Of a DNA stretch of 5,625 bases, positions 5,160 through 5,625 are shown in pieces; the stretch's first letter is position 1, and each line of letters opens with the position of its first letter. Source of the stretch: an uncultured Eubacteriales bacterium (GTDB lineage: Bacteria; Bacillota; Clostridia; Monoglobales; Monoglobaceae); assembly GCA_900542675.1 (NCBI GenBank), contig UQOT01000106.1, positions 1 to 5,625 on the forward strand, read 5' to 3'. The notes below the pieces were generated by a model. The model saw only the letters and a list, made by a program, of their open reading frames with translations. It made no database searches and had not been told where the DNA came from. The position numbers and the translations under genes are program-made.

Positions 5160-5625
5160 TGCAATCGCCCCCGAACACACAAGAATTTTTGCAAGCGCCT
5201 GTTTCAATATCTGCAATACATTTCAGTATTGGGAACACCTGCGGAGGACATACGGCATTGCCGAGCGTCTTTAATCGTAATGCTCGGTTTTCTGTACTAT
5301 CTGTTATACGCGGAACGCCTGTAGGCTCTCGTTTCCACAGTTTATGTCCGTCCATTTCTGCGGGAAACCCATAAGCCACTCCGTCCAATCGGGATTGAGC
5401 GCCGCTTTCTCCGACAGGGGATTTTCCTGTTTGATTATCTGTGCCGCAAGGTTCGCGCAGTCCTTGCTTTTCTTCATCACCTCCGGCGGGAACGTTGACC
5501 TTATTCCGTCCGAGGCTATCGGCGTTAGGTAAAACACCGCCGCCGACAGAGGCAAGCTCCAGATTGCTCCGTTCGGGTTCTTCTTCCTGAATATCCCGTT
5601 GTCCGACAGATAAACATTCAAATTC
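5152..5625 (-). pseudogene. DNA (cytosine-5) methyltransferase, C-terminal part, frameshifted
   Basis: Two overlapping minus-strand frames each carry half of a methyltransferase C-terminus. The first frame is open from the right edge to a stop at 5304 and contains LNPDWTEWLMGFPQKWTDI (5396-5340), a typical segment before the end of element-borne cytosine methyltransferases. The second frame ends at 5152 and contains GVPRITDSTENRALRLKTLGNAV and PPQVFPILKCIADIE. The LGNAV piece (about 5265-5251) is motif X of the m5C methyltransferases, which completes the AdoMet-binding fold. One missing base near 5319-5352, for example in the AAA runs at 5341-5343 or 5332-5334, would rejoin them. As read, translation stops at 5304 and motif X is lost, so the product is probably inactive. 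The catalytic Pro-Cys motif and target-recognition part lie beyond the window. Such enzymes usually protect element DNA from restriction. A sequencing error is an alternative to a true mutation. Confidence 0.77.

Noticed and set aside
1..5625. CRISPR arrays, tRNA or rRNA genes, insertion-sequence ends, attachment sites
   Set aside because: No regularly spaced repeats, cloverleaf-like segments, transposase frames or recognisable terminal repeats were seen by eye on either strand.

Overview
The window looks like part of an integrative and conjugative element (ICE) of a Gram-positive, low-to-medium GC Clostridia-type bacterium. It resembles the conserved module known from Clostridioides difficile CTn / Tn1549-like elements (the CD1107-CD1108 neighbourhood). 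The reasons are family recognition (a CD1108-type NlpC/P60 protein, DUF4315, DUF4366/CD1107), strong AGGAGG-type ribosome binding sites, TTG starts, and a compact run of same-strand genes with overlaps of a few bases. These assignments come from memory of the families and not from a search.

Every gene I can support is on the minus strand, so transcription runs from the right edge to the left. At the right edge is the 3' end of a DNA (cytosine-5) methyltransferase gene that appears broken by a frameshift near 5319-5352. Next come a 61-residue small protein (4974-5159) and a 258-residue uncharacterised protein with a TTG start (4196-4972). They are followed by an 887-residue membrane-anchored NlpC/P60 cell-wall hydrolase (1536-4199), an XF1762-family GNAT-like protein (1094-1534), a DUF4315 coiled-coil protein (794-1072) and a DUF4366 single-span membrane protein (142-804). 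Junctions are overlaps of 4-11 bases or gaps of 1-21 bases, so this is probably one translationally coupled operon whose promoter lies beyond the right edge.

The 76-base gap at 66-141 is the only real intergenic region. It holds an extended -10 promoter and two adjacent inverted repeats covering it. This promoter drives the left-edge gene, of which only the first 21 codons are visible. Those codons encode the start of a Y-family (ImpB/MucB/SamB, UmuC-like) DNA polymerase. That gene therefore seems to be a separately controlled unit.

Taken together, the hydrolase would open peptidoglycan for the conjugation channel. DUF4366 and DUF4315 are constant partners of the hydrolase in such elements, with unknown biochemical roles. 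The methyltransferase and polymerase look like accessory functions for protecting and repairing element DNA. I did not find a clearly new system. The points most worth a second look are the frameshifted methyltransferase, the double dyad at the polymerase promoter, and the large repeat-bearing cytoplasmic tail of the hydrolase.
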